DNA of 10,136 bases. It comes from Candidatus Thorarchaeota archaeon (GTDB lineage Archaea > Asgardarchaeota > Thorarchaeia > Thorarchaeales > Thorarchaeaceae). Positions 1 to 6,633 of the stretch are shown piece after piece. The stretch covers positions 1-10,136 of the forward strand of contig DAOWNS010000044.1 of the NCBI GenBank assembly GCA_030642465.1. Reading direction: 5' to 3'. The first letter of the stretch is position 1. Every line of letters starts with the position of its first letter. The notes beneath the pieces were generated by a model. The model did not search any database. It had not been told where the DNA came from and was given only the letters and a program-made list of their open reading frames with translations. A program made the position numbers and the translations under genes.

Positions 1-438
1 ATTACAGGCTACGTTGGCAAAATCATTGACAAACGCGGCCCAGTTCAGGTCCTTGTGGTTGCCTATCTCTCCTACATTTTATTCGCAACTGGTTTCGCTA
101 TGGTGACAAGTCCCGAAGTTGCTTTGATTCTTTGGGCACTGCCAATCTATCCCTTGTCTTCAACGGCAGCATTTGCCTTAGCAGCGCGGATTTCCGGAGA
201 GAGTGAGCGTGGTCGTGCGATGTCATTGGTAAATGGTGCACAAAATCTTGGTATGGTGATTGGCCCTCTAATCGGAGGGGTTTTTGCCGAACTAATGAAT
301 CGGGTTCAACCGGTTTCTTGGGTCAATGTGGCTTTCAATTTTCTCGCTCTCTTCTTGGCACTAGGCCTAGTGCGTCAACTGGGATGGATGACTGAACGAA
401 TCAGTCAGACTGACCAGCACTTTGAAATAACGGAGTAG
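1..438 (+). CDS. MFS transporter, C-terminal fragment
   Basis: This is the 3' end of a gene open from the first base; 145 residues are visible. The first residues form a short loop, GYVGKIIDKRG, which resembles the G-x-x-x-D-x-x-G loop repeated between MFS helices 2/3 and 8/9. About four hydrophobic segments follow, consistent with helices 9-12. Within them, RGRAMSLVNGAQNLGMVIGP resembles the typical helix 10/11 region of drug- or metabolite-exporting MFS proteins. The tail is short, polar and acidic. The protein would be an integral membrane secondary transporter; its substrate cannot be read from this fragment. The next gene starts 14 bp downstream on the same strand, so the transporter may move a compound handled by the C45-like hydrolase and the aldolase-family enzyme that follow. 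An in-frame GTG at 55 is internal and is not the real start. Confidence 0.8.
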   Translation: MTGYVGKIIDKRGPVQVLVVAYLSYILFATGFAMVTSPEVALILWALPIYPLSSTAAFALAARISGESERGRAMSLVNGAQNLGMVIGPLIGGVFAELMNRVQPVSWVNVAFNFLALFLALGLVRQLGWMTERISQTDQHFEITE

Positions 439-452
439 TTTCCTGCCAACAT

Positions 453-1289
453 ATGACTGGTGGTTGCACAATCGGAGCCAAGATTGTTGGCGACAGATAC
501 CTCCTTTTCAAGAATCGAGACCTTGTCTACGAAGATTACAAAGATCAATGCATCTTCGAGAATGACATCTTCGCCGTGATTGGCATCAAGATTGGTGCGG
601 GTGTTGACATGGGTGCGTCCATTGGCGTCAACCGATGGGGTCTTGCTGCCTGCAATTCAACTGTCCTAATCAACTCTGAAGAAGCATACGACGTTCTCAT
701 GGAGCGTTTGCTACGACGAGCTAAGACCCTCGATGAGGCCTATGACATCGTGGTGAACTCCCTCGATGGTGGGGAGCGATATCAATGGGGCAATTTTGTG
801 ATTGCGACCCCCGATGAGGTTGGAGCAATTGAGATTGGCGATGGCACGTATGAAATCGAGAGCGGCTCAGATTCGATAGCTCGTACAAATCATCATCTCA
901 TCCTCTCAACAAGGGACGCCCTGCTCAGAGCATCCCCTGAGGAGCGCGAAGCTGGAGGTCCTCTCAACGCGAGTCAGAGCAGAAGGCAGATTGCGGCAAG
1001 GATGCTTGAATCCGCTAGGTCTACCCAAGACATAATCGAGATACTCAGTACACACGCCAAGGGAAAGGGCTATGATTCGATATGTCGGCACAGAACTGGG
1101 GCAAGGGGCGAAGACCCGTGGTTGGGTGAAACTTCCTATAGCTATATCATTGAGGTCGAAACGAAGCCGTTTGACTTCCGCATTCATGTTGCACCGGGGA
1201 ATCCTTGCAGTACCACATTCCACGAGGTGCAATTAGACTTCAAAACCACTAGTGAAGCAAAAGAACAACTAATTCGCGACTTTCCATAA
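453..1289 (+). CDS. Ntn-hydrolase of the peptidase C45 / acyltransferase type
   Basis: A 278-residue protein that looks like the C45 (acyl-CoA:6-APA acyltransferase-like) or related amidase branch of the Ntn-hydrolases. Such enzymes cleave or transfer acyl groups at amide bonds, using an N-terminal cysteine freed by processing. The probable nucleophile is Cys5, preceded by Gly-Gly. It is followed by the FKNRD motif at 19-23, in which the Arg and Asp are usual active-site supports. Other family-like segments are GVNRWGLAACNS at 58-69, WGNFVIATPDEVGAIE at 112-127, RTNHH at 144-148 and SICRH at 209-213. No signal peptide is present, so it is probably cytoplasmic. The ATG at 453 is the only reasonable start before Cys5. 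It has no strong ribosome binding site, which fits coupling to the transporter gene 14 bp upstream. The true substrate is unknown; penicillin acylation is not implied. Confidence 0.75.
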   Translation: MTGGCTIGAKIVGDRYLLFKNRDLVYEDYKDQCIFENDIFAVIGIKIGAGVDMGASIGVNRWGLAACNSTVLINSEEAYDVLMERLLRRAKTLDEAYDIVVNSLDGGERYQWGNFVIATPDEVGAIEIGDGTYEIESGSDSIARTNHHLILSTRDALLRASPEEREAGGPLNASQSRRQIAARMLESARSTQDIIEILSTHAKGKGYDSICRHRTGARGEDPWLGETSYSYIIEVETKPFDFRIHVAPGNPCSTTFHEVQLDFKTTSEAKEQLIRDFP

Positions 1290-1304
1290 ACACGTGGGTA
1301 CGCT

Positions 1305-1310
1305 GGTGAT
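1305..1310 (+). promoter_or_regulatory. ribosome binding site GGTGAT for the DHDPS-family gene
   Basis: GGTGAT lies 3 nt before the ATG at 1314 and is complementary to the conserved 3' end of 16S rRNA (AUCACCUCC). It fixes the start of the aldolase-family gene. This GGTGA-type site is common in archaea. Confidence 0.6.
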
Positions 1311-1313
1311 CTG

Positions 1314-2213
1314 ATGGACCTCACACGACTTCAACAAGCACTACAGGGAGTTGCCATAACGACAGCCACTCCTTTTTCTAAAGACCTCCGATCAATCGAT
1401 CTGGATGCATTGACTGGAAACATGGAGTATCTATTGAGGGCGGGTGGGAAATTCCTTGTTCCCTGTGGCAACACCGGGGAGTTCTACTCACTTACGTTCG
1501 ATGAATGGAAGCAGGTGCTGAGAACTACCCTTGATGTTGTTGCTGGCAAGATGACTGTGACTGTGGGCATTGGTCACTCCATTGGCACTGCCCTTGAGAT
1601 GATCAGGTACGCTGAAACTGAAGGGGCGGACGGAGTAATGGTGATGTACCCTCAGCACGTATTCAGCTCAGAGGAAGGCGTCTTGAACTACTATCGACGA
1701 ATCATAGATGGGGCAAAGGAAGTTGGCGTGATTCTGTACAAGAAGGGGCCGCTCCTAACGGATGAAGTCCTGATTAAGGTTCTAGAGAGCGGAAAAGTCG
1801 CAGGCGTGAAGTATGCCTACGGCCGCATAGTCGACTTTGCAAGGACGGTATACACACTTGGAGATGATGTGATCTGGTCTTGCGGCGTTGCAGAGAGGTT
1901 CGCTCCGTTCTATTGGTTGGCAGGCGCAAGAGGTTTCACGACCGGTCTTGGTAACTTTGCGCCGAAGATTTCACATGGGATGTTCAATGCTCTGAATAGG
2001 AGTGATTGGACTGAAGCGATGCGCATTCACAAGATGATCACGCCTCTGGAAGACTTGCGTGAGGGGCGAGGTAGTGCAAACAATGTTCCTGTTGTAAAGG
2101 CTGTGATGGACTCCTTGGGACTGGTTGGAGGAAGCTGTCGGCCTCCCATTCACAAGCTAACCAAAGCTGAACGGCAGGATGCTATTGATGCGGTTTCGGG
2201 ATGGGGTTTCTAA
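1314..2213 (+). CDS. DHDPS-superfamily aldolase/dehydratase
   Basis: A 299-residue class I aldolase-fold (TIM barrel) protein of the dihydrodipicolinate synthase/N-acetylneuraminate lyase superfamily, whose members handle pyruvate or 2-oxo acids through a Schiff base. The substrate-carboxylate loop is GNTGEFYSLT at 52-61. The Tyr of the catalytic relay is probably Tyr142 (ILYKKGP) and the Schiff-base lysine is Lys166 (GVKYAYG). GNTGEF rather than GTTGE is closer to 5-dehydro-4-deoxyglucarate dehydratase-like and unassigned members than to true DapA. The residues after the catalytic lysine (KYAYG) differ from the usual K-D/E-S-S/T-G. No lysine-biosynthesis genes are nearby; the neighbours are a transporter and an amidase-type hydrolase, which suggests a catabolic role. 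It follows the C45-like gene by 24 bp and was probably cotranscribed. It converges with the amidohydrolase gene, with only 9 bp between stop codons. The specific substrate is unknown. Confidence 0.85.
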   Translation: MDLTRLQQALQGVAITTATPFSKDLRSIDLDALTGNMEYLLRAGGKFLVPCGNTGEFYSLTFDEWKQVLRTTLDVVAGKMTVTVGIGHSIGTALEMIRYAETEGADGVMVMYPQHVFSSEEGVLNYYRRIIDGAKEVGVILYKKGPLLTDEVLIKVLESGKVAGVKYAYGRIVDFARTVYTLGDDVIWSCGVAERFAPFYWLAGARGFTTGLGNFAPKISHGMFNALNRSDWTEAMRIHKMITPLEDLREGRGSANNVPVVKAVMDSLGLVGGSCRPPIHKLTKAERQDAIDAVSGWGF

Positions 2214-2222
2214 GCCAAGCAC

Positions 2223-3413
2223 CTACTCCAGAGGTATCTTCTTGCCATTGATGAAAACCTGCGTAACTTCACTGTAGAAATCGAATGGGTCACCCGACCA
2301 AATTACTAGGTCTGCATCCTTTCCCGGTTCAAGAGAACCTACTCGATCTTCAATCACAAGAATCTCGGCAGGATTTAGAGTGACACACCTCAGGGCATCT
2401 TCACGGCTCATGCCATGCTTAATTGCGTACATTGGCAGGAGCGGGAAGTAATTCATTGGCGTAAGCGAATCAGTTTGCAGCGCCACCTTAACACCCGCTT
2501 TGTTGAGAATGACTGCTGTCTTGAAACCACGCTCACTTGTTTCCGGCTTGGTAACCCAGAGCATGGTTGGACCAACAACTGCGGGGACTCCTTTCTTGGC
2601 TATGTGCTTGGCAATCTTGTGCCCTTCTGTGCAGTGAATGATAACGAGCCTTAGATTGAACTCTTCTGCGATTCTAATGATAGTGGTGATGTCATCAGCT
2701 CGGTGAGAATGTGCATGAAGTGGTATCTGCCTTTTGAGGACCTTGGCTATGGTTTCCAGACCCAAGTCCCTCTTGGGCGGCTTCGGTTTCGCTTCGCCTT
2801 TCTCATTCGCCTCTCTGGCTTTCGCACCGAAGGCTTTCCATTCATCCAAGTAATTCTGACCATTTGTGAGCGTCTTTCTCAGAAGTGAGGCAACCCCCAT
2901 TCGGGTTGAAGGCATTCTCTTGTTTTCCACGCCATGTATCCTTTTTGGGTTCTCTCCAAGTGCTATCTTGAGCGCAGATGGAGACATTACAATCATATCT
3001 TCAACGACAGTAGCCCCATTTGGCTTGATAACAAAAGCCTCACCAGATATCACGTTCCCTGACCCGGGACCCGTATTGATGCAGGTTACACCTCCTCTTG
3101 TTATCTCTTTGAGTGATGCTTCGAAGGGGTTGAAGCCATCCATGCCGCGCATCTCGGGAGTGATTGGAGTTGTCATCTCATTCCCGTCCATACCGGCCCA
3201 ACCAATCGAACCGTCGAACAATCCATGATGGCAATGTGCGTCAATGAAGCCCGGTAGCACATACTGACCCTTAGCGTTTATCTTCTTGGCCTTGGTGGGT
3301 ATAGTTATCGACTTGCCAACCTTGACGATTTTCCCCTTATCAAACAGGACAATTCCGTTCTTTATCACGCCCTGCACAGGGCACATAATCGTGGCATTCG
3401 TAATCGCAATCAT
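2223..3413 (-). CDS. imidazolonepropionase-like metal-dependent amidohydrolase
   Basis: A complete 396-residue amidohydrolase-superfamily enzyme. A small N-terminal beta-sandwich part (about 1-55) leads into the TIM barrel at PGFIDAHCHHG, where His60 and His62 are the first metal ligands. Further candidate ligands are the lysine region SALKIALGENPKR at 146-158 (Lys149 may be the carboxylated bridging lysine), LHAHSHR at 232-238, VIIHCTEGH at 257-265, and Asp315 in LQTDS. The C-terminal LEPGKDADLVIWSGDPF at 361-377 is the usual closing sandwich strand. The GENPKR signature is typical of the unassigned HutI-like group (COG1228), often annotated simply as amidohydrolase, so histidine degradation should not be assumed. 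A lysine- and proline-rich stretch at 195-215 looks like a surface insertion. There is no signal peptide, so it is probably cytoplasmic. The citrate synthase-like gene lies 67 bp upstream on the same strand and probably shares its transcript. Confidence 0.85.
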   Translation of the reverse strand: MIAITNATIMCPVQGVIKNGIVLFDKGKIVKVGKSITIPTKAKKINAKGQYVLPGFIDAHCHHGLFDGSIGWAGMDGNEMTTPITPEMRGMDGFNPFEASLKEITRGGVTCINTGPGSGNVISGEAFVIKPNGATVVEDMIVMSPSALKIALGENPKRIHGVENKRMPSTRMGVASLLRKTLTNGQNYLDEWKAFGAKAREANEKGEAKPKPPKRDLGLETIAKVLKRQIPLHAHSHRADDITTIIRIAEEFNLRLVIIHCTEGHKIAKHIAKKGVPAVVGPTMLWVTKPETSERGFKTAVILNKAGVKVALQTDSLTPMNYFPLLPMYAIKHGMSREDALRCVTLNPAEILVIEDRVGSLEPGKDADLVIWSGDPFDFYSEVTQVFINGKKIPLE

Positions 3414-3480
3414 GCTCGCTCATCCACTGCATGTACGTCATGGAGCTGAGAAAAGTCTTCTCGTTTGTGAGGAGCATCTG

Positions 3481-4497
3481 TTACTTGATTGGTGCGCCAT
3501 TCCAATCAAGAATATGCGCCATCCAACCAGCAGTTCGTGCCATGGCAAACAGTGATGTGTTTAGTTCCGCGGGTATGCCCAGAGTTGTGTAAACGGCAGC
3601 ATTGTAGAGGTCCACATTTGGATGCAGTGTCAACCCCTTTCGTTCACGTGCAAGTGACGGTCCAATGCTCGCCACTTCCTCAACGAGTTTGTAGAGCTGC
3701 TCATGCTTCGTTCCTGAGGCTCGTCTCTTGAGGATATCTCCTAGGATCACTGCTCTTGGGTCAATCGTGCGATAGATCCTATGTCCTATCCCGAATATCC
3801 TTTGTCCCGAATCCAGCCTTTCTGATAGCTTAGCACTAACCTTGGTTGGGTTCCCGATATCCTCTATCATCCTCATGGCTCTTAAGCCGGCGCCATGATG
3901 AAGAGGGTTTCCGTGAATTAACAATGCGGAACTTAGAGCTTCAGAGAGGGAAACCCCAGCTTTAACTTCACGTTCCAGTACTGAGAGAGAGGGATTATCG
4001 GGGTCGTCCATATGAAGAATGACCGTAGTTTCAAGGTCCTTAAGGTCTTGAGTCCGCGGAAGTGATCCCGTTAGCATCCAGATGAAGTTAGCAACATGCT
4101 TCAGACCCGTTCTTGGTTCAATGAGTTCCAGTTTCTCACACTCGCGCCAAGAGTTCGCAATCACAATGGGGGTGAGAGCTACCATTGTGAGCAGAGTTTC
4201 AAATTGATTTAGGCGAAGCTTCGTTCTAATCGTACTAAGACTCTCACTCAGCCAAATCAGAGCAGACATGCAGTCACCTTTTTGTATTGACCCCAAATTC
4301 AGAGTTTCCATAGCTGATTCTCGTAGATGTGTTATCGAGAACACAAGGTTATCATGCTGTTCCGCGGAAGGAAGTCTGCTGTGGACCAACAGATAGAGAA
4401 TGGACTCGAAATCATAATCTAGAGCCAAGTCAGCTACACTTAGTCCCCTAAAGAAGAGCTGTCCTTCCTCGGGGTCAATCCTACTTATGGGTTGCAA
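3481..4497 (-). CDS. divergent citrate synthase-family protein
   Basis: A 338-residue protein clearly of the citrate synthase family, shorter than the usual 370-430 residues. Family features present are SRIDPEEGQLFFRG at 5-18, the GIGHRIY loop at 236-242 with the oxaloacetate-binding His239-Arg240, PNVDLYNAAVY at 293-303 with the catalytic Asp296, and ARTAGWMAH at 320-328. Features altered or missing: the central HGGAN[EA] motif reads HHGAGLRA (200-207), so the Asn and acidic positions are lost. The DH-x-x-N-A-S-T segment reads DDPDNPSLSV. The chain stops at HILDWNGAPIK, before the usual arginine-containing RP-R-x-x-Y-x-G ending. The start is a TTG, the only usable start codon between the upstream stop and the first conserved motif. 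It may be an active synthase of altered specificity or a non-catalytic paralogue; the reading frame is intact, so it is not an obvious pseudogene. Confidence 0.8.
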   Translation of the reverse strand: MQPISRIDPEEGQLFFRGLSVADLALDYDFESILYLLVHSRLPSAEQHDNLVFSITHLRESAMETLNLGSIQKGDCMSALIWLSESLSTIRTKLRLNQFETLLTMVALTPIVIANSWRECEKLELIEPRTGLKHVANFIWMLTGSLPRTQDLKDLETTVILHMDDPDNPSLSVLEREVKAGVSLSEALSSALLIHGNPLHHGAGLRAMRMIEDIGNPTKVSAKLSERLDSGQRIFGIGHRIYRTIDPRAVILGDILKRRASGTKHEQLYKLVEEVASIGPSLARERKGLTLHPNVDLYNAAVYTTLGIPAELNTSLFAMARTAGWMAHILDWNGAPIK

Positions 4498-4623
4498 GAG
4501 ACTCTTCCAGTTCGACCCCGCTCAATCAAGATGATAAGACTAGCGATTATGGGTCACCTGCAAACTGCTTCAGGGTGAACAGTTAAGTTGTGTAGTGGAG
4601 CAAGAAGTATCGATGCTCGAAGT

Positions 4624-4629
4624 GGAGGG
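4624..4629 (+). promoter_or_regulatory. ribosome binding site GGAGGG for the radical SAM gene
   Basis: GGAGGG lies 10 nt before the GTG at 4640. An in-frame TGA at 4631-4633 excludes any start further upstream, so GTG is the only credible start. The 142 bp between the divergent citrate synthase-like and radical SAM genes (4498-4639) presumably hold both promoters; I could not place a convincing box A for either. Confidence 0.5.
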
Positions 4630-4639
4630 ATGAATACCT

Positions 4640-5677
4640 GTGGTACGACCTGGGCCAGGCTGTGCTGTTTGGGAGATCACACTGAGATGCAATCTAAATT
4701 GCATGCATTGCGGCTCCGCAGCTGGAAAAGCACGAAGCGATGAGCTTACCACAGATGAGGCACTGCAACTATGTGATGACCTGAAGGGCATCGGTTGTCA
4801 GGGCGTTGCGATGATGGGTGGGGAACCACTACTTAGGAAGGATTGGCCATCTATTGCAGAGAGAGTACGCAAAGTAGGCATGGACCTCTCGATTATCACT
4901 AACGGGTATAAAATCACTGAAACTAAATTCCAGCGAATCCTTGATGTCAACCCCGAGTTGGTCACAGTAAGTATTGATGGCGGGCACGCCGCTGTTCATG
5001 ATAAGATACGTGGGGTTCCAGGCGCCTTCAAGCAGGTAGTATCAACTCTTCGGCGATTCGTGGAATCTGGCTTGCCAACTGGTGTAATCACCACTGTCCA
5101 CAAGATGAACCTCGGCGAGCTTCCTTCCATCCGAAAACTACTGCTGGGCACGGGCGTAGCGTGGCAGATACAGATGGCCACGCCCTACGGGCGCCTTACT
5201 TATGATCATGTTCTCTCAAAGGAAGAGTACTATTCGTTGGCTCTATTCATTGCTGCCACCCGGAAAAGATATTCCAAAAAGGAGCTCATGATTGCAGGTG
5301 CACACGACATGGGCTACTTCTCACGGGTTCTACCCCCCTTGCAAGTGTATCCATGGCAGGGCTGTCAAGCTGGCATCTCAACACTTGGGATTGAGAGCAA
5401 TGGGAATATCCTTGGGTGTCTTGCATTGCCTCCGGAGTTCGTGGAGGGCAATATTCGCGAACGGTCGTTGAAAGAGATCTGGAACGATGACGCTTTTTCC
5501 TCGTACACTCGCAGAGTGCGAAGAACCGATTTGGGCAGCGAGTGCGCGAGCTGTACCTACAGCAAGATATGCAAGGGTGGCTGTTCTGCGGTTTCTCATT
5601 CGATGGGAGGTGGACTTCATCGAGATCCATATTGCCTTCGTCTTATTGAGGAGGAACTCAAGAAAAACAACAGCTGA
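4640..5677 (+). CDS. radical SAM/SPASM domain protein
   Basis: A 345-residue radical S-adenosylmethionine enzyme. The CxxxCxxC motif that binds the SAM-cleaving 4Fe-4S cluster is Cys17, Cys21 and Cys24 (LRCNLNCMHCG). MMGGEPLLR at 58-66 is the SAM-binding GGEP motif. The C-terminal SPASM domain has a full set of cysteines: Cys242, Cys260 (with Gly255), Cys302-x2-Cys305-x5-Cys311-x3-Cys315, and Cys332, enough for two auxiliary 4Fe-4S clusters. SPASM enzymes commonly modify peptides or proteins (thioether or carbon-carbon crosslinks, epimerisation, anaerobic sulfatase maturation), but some make other products, such as the heme-synthesis branch in archaea (AhbC/AhbD). No precursor-binding RRE (PqqD-like) domain is visible. 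The next gene, 44 bp downstream, is the first of three small membrane proteins sharing a C-terminal motif; these are candidate substrates by position only. It is likely oxygen-sensitive and cytoplasmic. Confidence 0.9.
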   Translation: MVRPGPGCAVWEITLRCNLNCMHCGSAAGKARSDELTTDEALQLCDDLKGIGCQGVAMMGGEPLLRKDWPSIAERVRKVGMDLSIITNGYKITETKFQRILDVNPELVTVSIDGGHAAVHDKIRGVPGAFKQVVSTLRRFVESGLPTGVITTVHKMNLGELPSIRKLLLGTGVAWQIQMATPYGRLTYDHVLSKEEYYSLALFIAATRKRYSKKELMIAGAHDMGYFSRVLPPLQVYPWQGCQAGISTLGIESNGNILGCLALPPEFVEGNIRERSLKEIWNDDAFSSYTRRVRRTDLGSECASCTYSKICKGGCSAVSHSMGGGLHRDPYCLRLIEEELKKNNS

Positions 5678-5721
5678 CATCATACGAAAAGCATTTCTTT
5701 TGGGAATTACTCTTTTGTATC

Positions 5722-6087
5722 ATGTCATTGGTGGATATGATCCCAGTTGGGATTGAGCTACTCCGACTTAGTGGTCGTGAGAGCGTGTACACTATTCTAT
5801 CCCGGGTGTTCAAAGCTCAGCCGATATCCCCAGCATACAGAAGAAGAATCAGGCCACTCGGCGCTAGCGTGGGATTGTCAGAGGCTGAGGTTGACGAGGT
5901 TATCAGCGGGAGTCCTAATGTTACGGCTCTTCCATCTTGGTTGAAGTGGATTCTTGTTGCTTTCATAGTTGTTGTATTGATTATTAGTGGCATTGCGGTG
6001 ACCGGGTCGCACGTGCCCTGGTACACGAATCCAACCTACGTTCCAGGTACTGACTATGCAAGTATCAGGCCTAAGGATTTCTTGTAG
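5722..6087 (+). CDS. small single-pass membrane protein with C-terminal YVPGT-type motif (paralogue 1)
   Basis: A 121-residue protein of no family I recognise. Residues 1-72 form a soluble, probably helical domain containing RPLGASVGLSEAEVDEV at 44-60. One strong transmembrane helix spans about 74-95. The last 17 residues (105-121) form a motif shared with the next two genes: TYVPGTDYASIRPKDFL. Positive charges before the helix suggest the N-terminus lies inside and the motif outside the membrane. It aligns with paralogue 2 along its whole length (for example PVGIELLRLSGRESVY against TVGLDILRTRGGERLY, and LPSWLKWILVAF against LPDWLKIILAF), so this is a true duplication. The start is ATG 5722, with ATG 5737 as an alternative. 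It lies 44 bp after the radical SAM gene, perhaps cotranscribed with it. Confidence 0.75.
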   Translation: MSLVDMIPVGIELLRLSGRESVYTILSRVFKAQPISPAYRRRIRPLGASVGLSEAEVDEVISGSPNVTALPSWLKWILVAFIVVVLIISGIAVTGSHVPWYTNPTYVPGTDYASIRPKDFL

Positions 6088-6160
6088 GAATGGCTCATTG
6101 AGATCGTGCATATTCCCAAAGATCAAGTGGCATACGCTATTCAACAAATTACCTAATCCC

Positions 6161-6186
6161 TTGCGCGCTGCGCAAAAATTTTATGC
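6161..6186 (+). promoter_or_regulatory. promoter with inverted repeat and box A before small protein 2
   Basis: A perfect inverted repeat, TTGCGC-GCT-GCGCAA (6161-6175), runs directly into an AT-rich box, AAATTTTATGC (6176-6186). The box starts about 30 nt before the ATG at 6208, the distance expected for an archaeal TATA box driving a leaderless or nearly leaderless transcript. GCGCAAA could serve as the BRE, and the inverted repeat could be an operator. No ribosome binding site is present before 6208, which agrees with leaderless translation. Confidence 0.5.
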
Positions 6187-6207
6187 GAGTTAGTCTAGTG
6201 TTCTTGT

Positions 6208-6540
6208 ATGCTTCTAAAGACATCTCCCACCGTCGGACTTGACATCCTCCGCACTCGGGGCGGAGAGCGTCTATACCGATTAGTTCTTCGAATCGCGGGG
6301 GTTCCAACAATCAGGGCAATGCCCTCGAAGGATCTAGTACGTCTTGGAGCTAAGGTCGGGCTTGAAGCGTCGGAGCTTGAACAGGTGGCAGAGCGCAGAC
6401 CTGACGTGGATGTGCTCCCAGATTGGTTGAAGATAATTCTGGCCTTCATTGTGATTGTTGGCTCGTTCTATCTGTGGCGAAAAATGACCTATCTCCCCGG
6501 GACGCTGTATGGAGCCATAGGTCCACGGGACTTCTTGTAG
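6208..6540 (+). CDS. small single-pass membrane protein with C-terminal YLPGT-type motif (paralogue 2)
   Basis: A 110-residue protein homologous to the preceding small gene. The N-terminal soluble part (1-71) contains VRLGAKVGLEASELEQV at 44-60, at the same position as in paralogue 1. One membrane helix lies at about 73-90. The chain ends TYLPGTLYGAIGPRDFL (94-110), so the helix and the motif are separated by only about three residues, against nine or more in the other two copies. This indicates that the terminal motif, rather than the linker, is what is conserved. The ATG at 6208 fits the box A spacing and the homology with paralogue 1. It probably has its own promoter. Function unknown. Confidence 0.75.
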   Translation: MLLKTSPTVGLDILRTRGGERLYRLVLRIAGVPTIRAMPSKDLVRLGAKVGLEASELEQVAERRPDVDVLPDWLKIILAFIVIVGSFYLWRKMTYLPGTLYGAIGPRDFL

Positions 6541-6597
6541 GCCTGGTTTGGGGAGTTCGTTTGTATAACCTGAAAATTGACTTGCATTACGCTAATC

Positions 6598-6611
6598 AAA
6601 ATCTTTTATGC
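6598..6611 (+). promoter_or_regulatory. box A before small protein 3
   Basis: AAAATCTTTTATGC resembles the box before small protein 2 (AAAAATTTTATGC). Its TTTTATGC part begins 30 nt before the ATG at 6634, against 29 nt before 6208 in the other gene. The match in both sequence and spacing suggests each small gene has its own leaderless-type promoter. It also argues that translation starts at 6634 and not at the in-frame TTG at 6577, which lies upstream of the box. Confidence 0.45.
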
Positions 6612-6633
6612 TTCGGAGTCCTACCATCTTCTC

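Noticed and set aside
2866..3228. A 120-residue plus-strand frame inside the amidohydrolase gene
   Set aside because: It is the complement of a gene with clear metal-binding motifs, and its composition is what an antisense frame would give.
5286..5683. Two overlapping minus-strand frames opposite the 3' end of the radical SAM gene
   Set aside because: They mirror the SPASM coding sequence and show no conserved motif or start signal.
6284..6301. TTCTTCGAATCGCGGGG, resembling a tRNA T-loop
   Set aside because: There is no acceptor stem, anticodon arm or CCA partner around it, and it lies within the coding sequence of small protein 2.
6577..6633. A 19-residue N-terminal extension of small protein 3 from TTG 6577
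   Set aside because: The probable box A lies within it and the other paralogues have no matching extension; ATG 6634 fits better.
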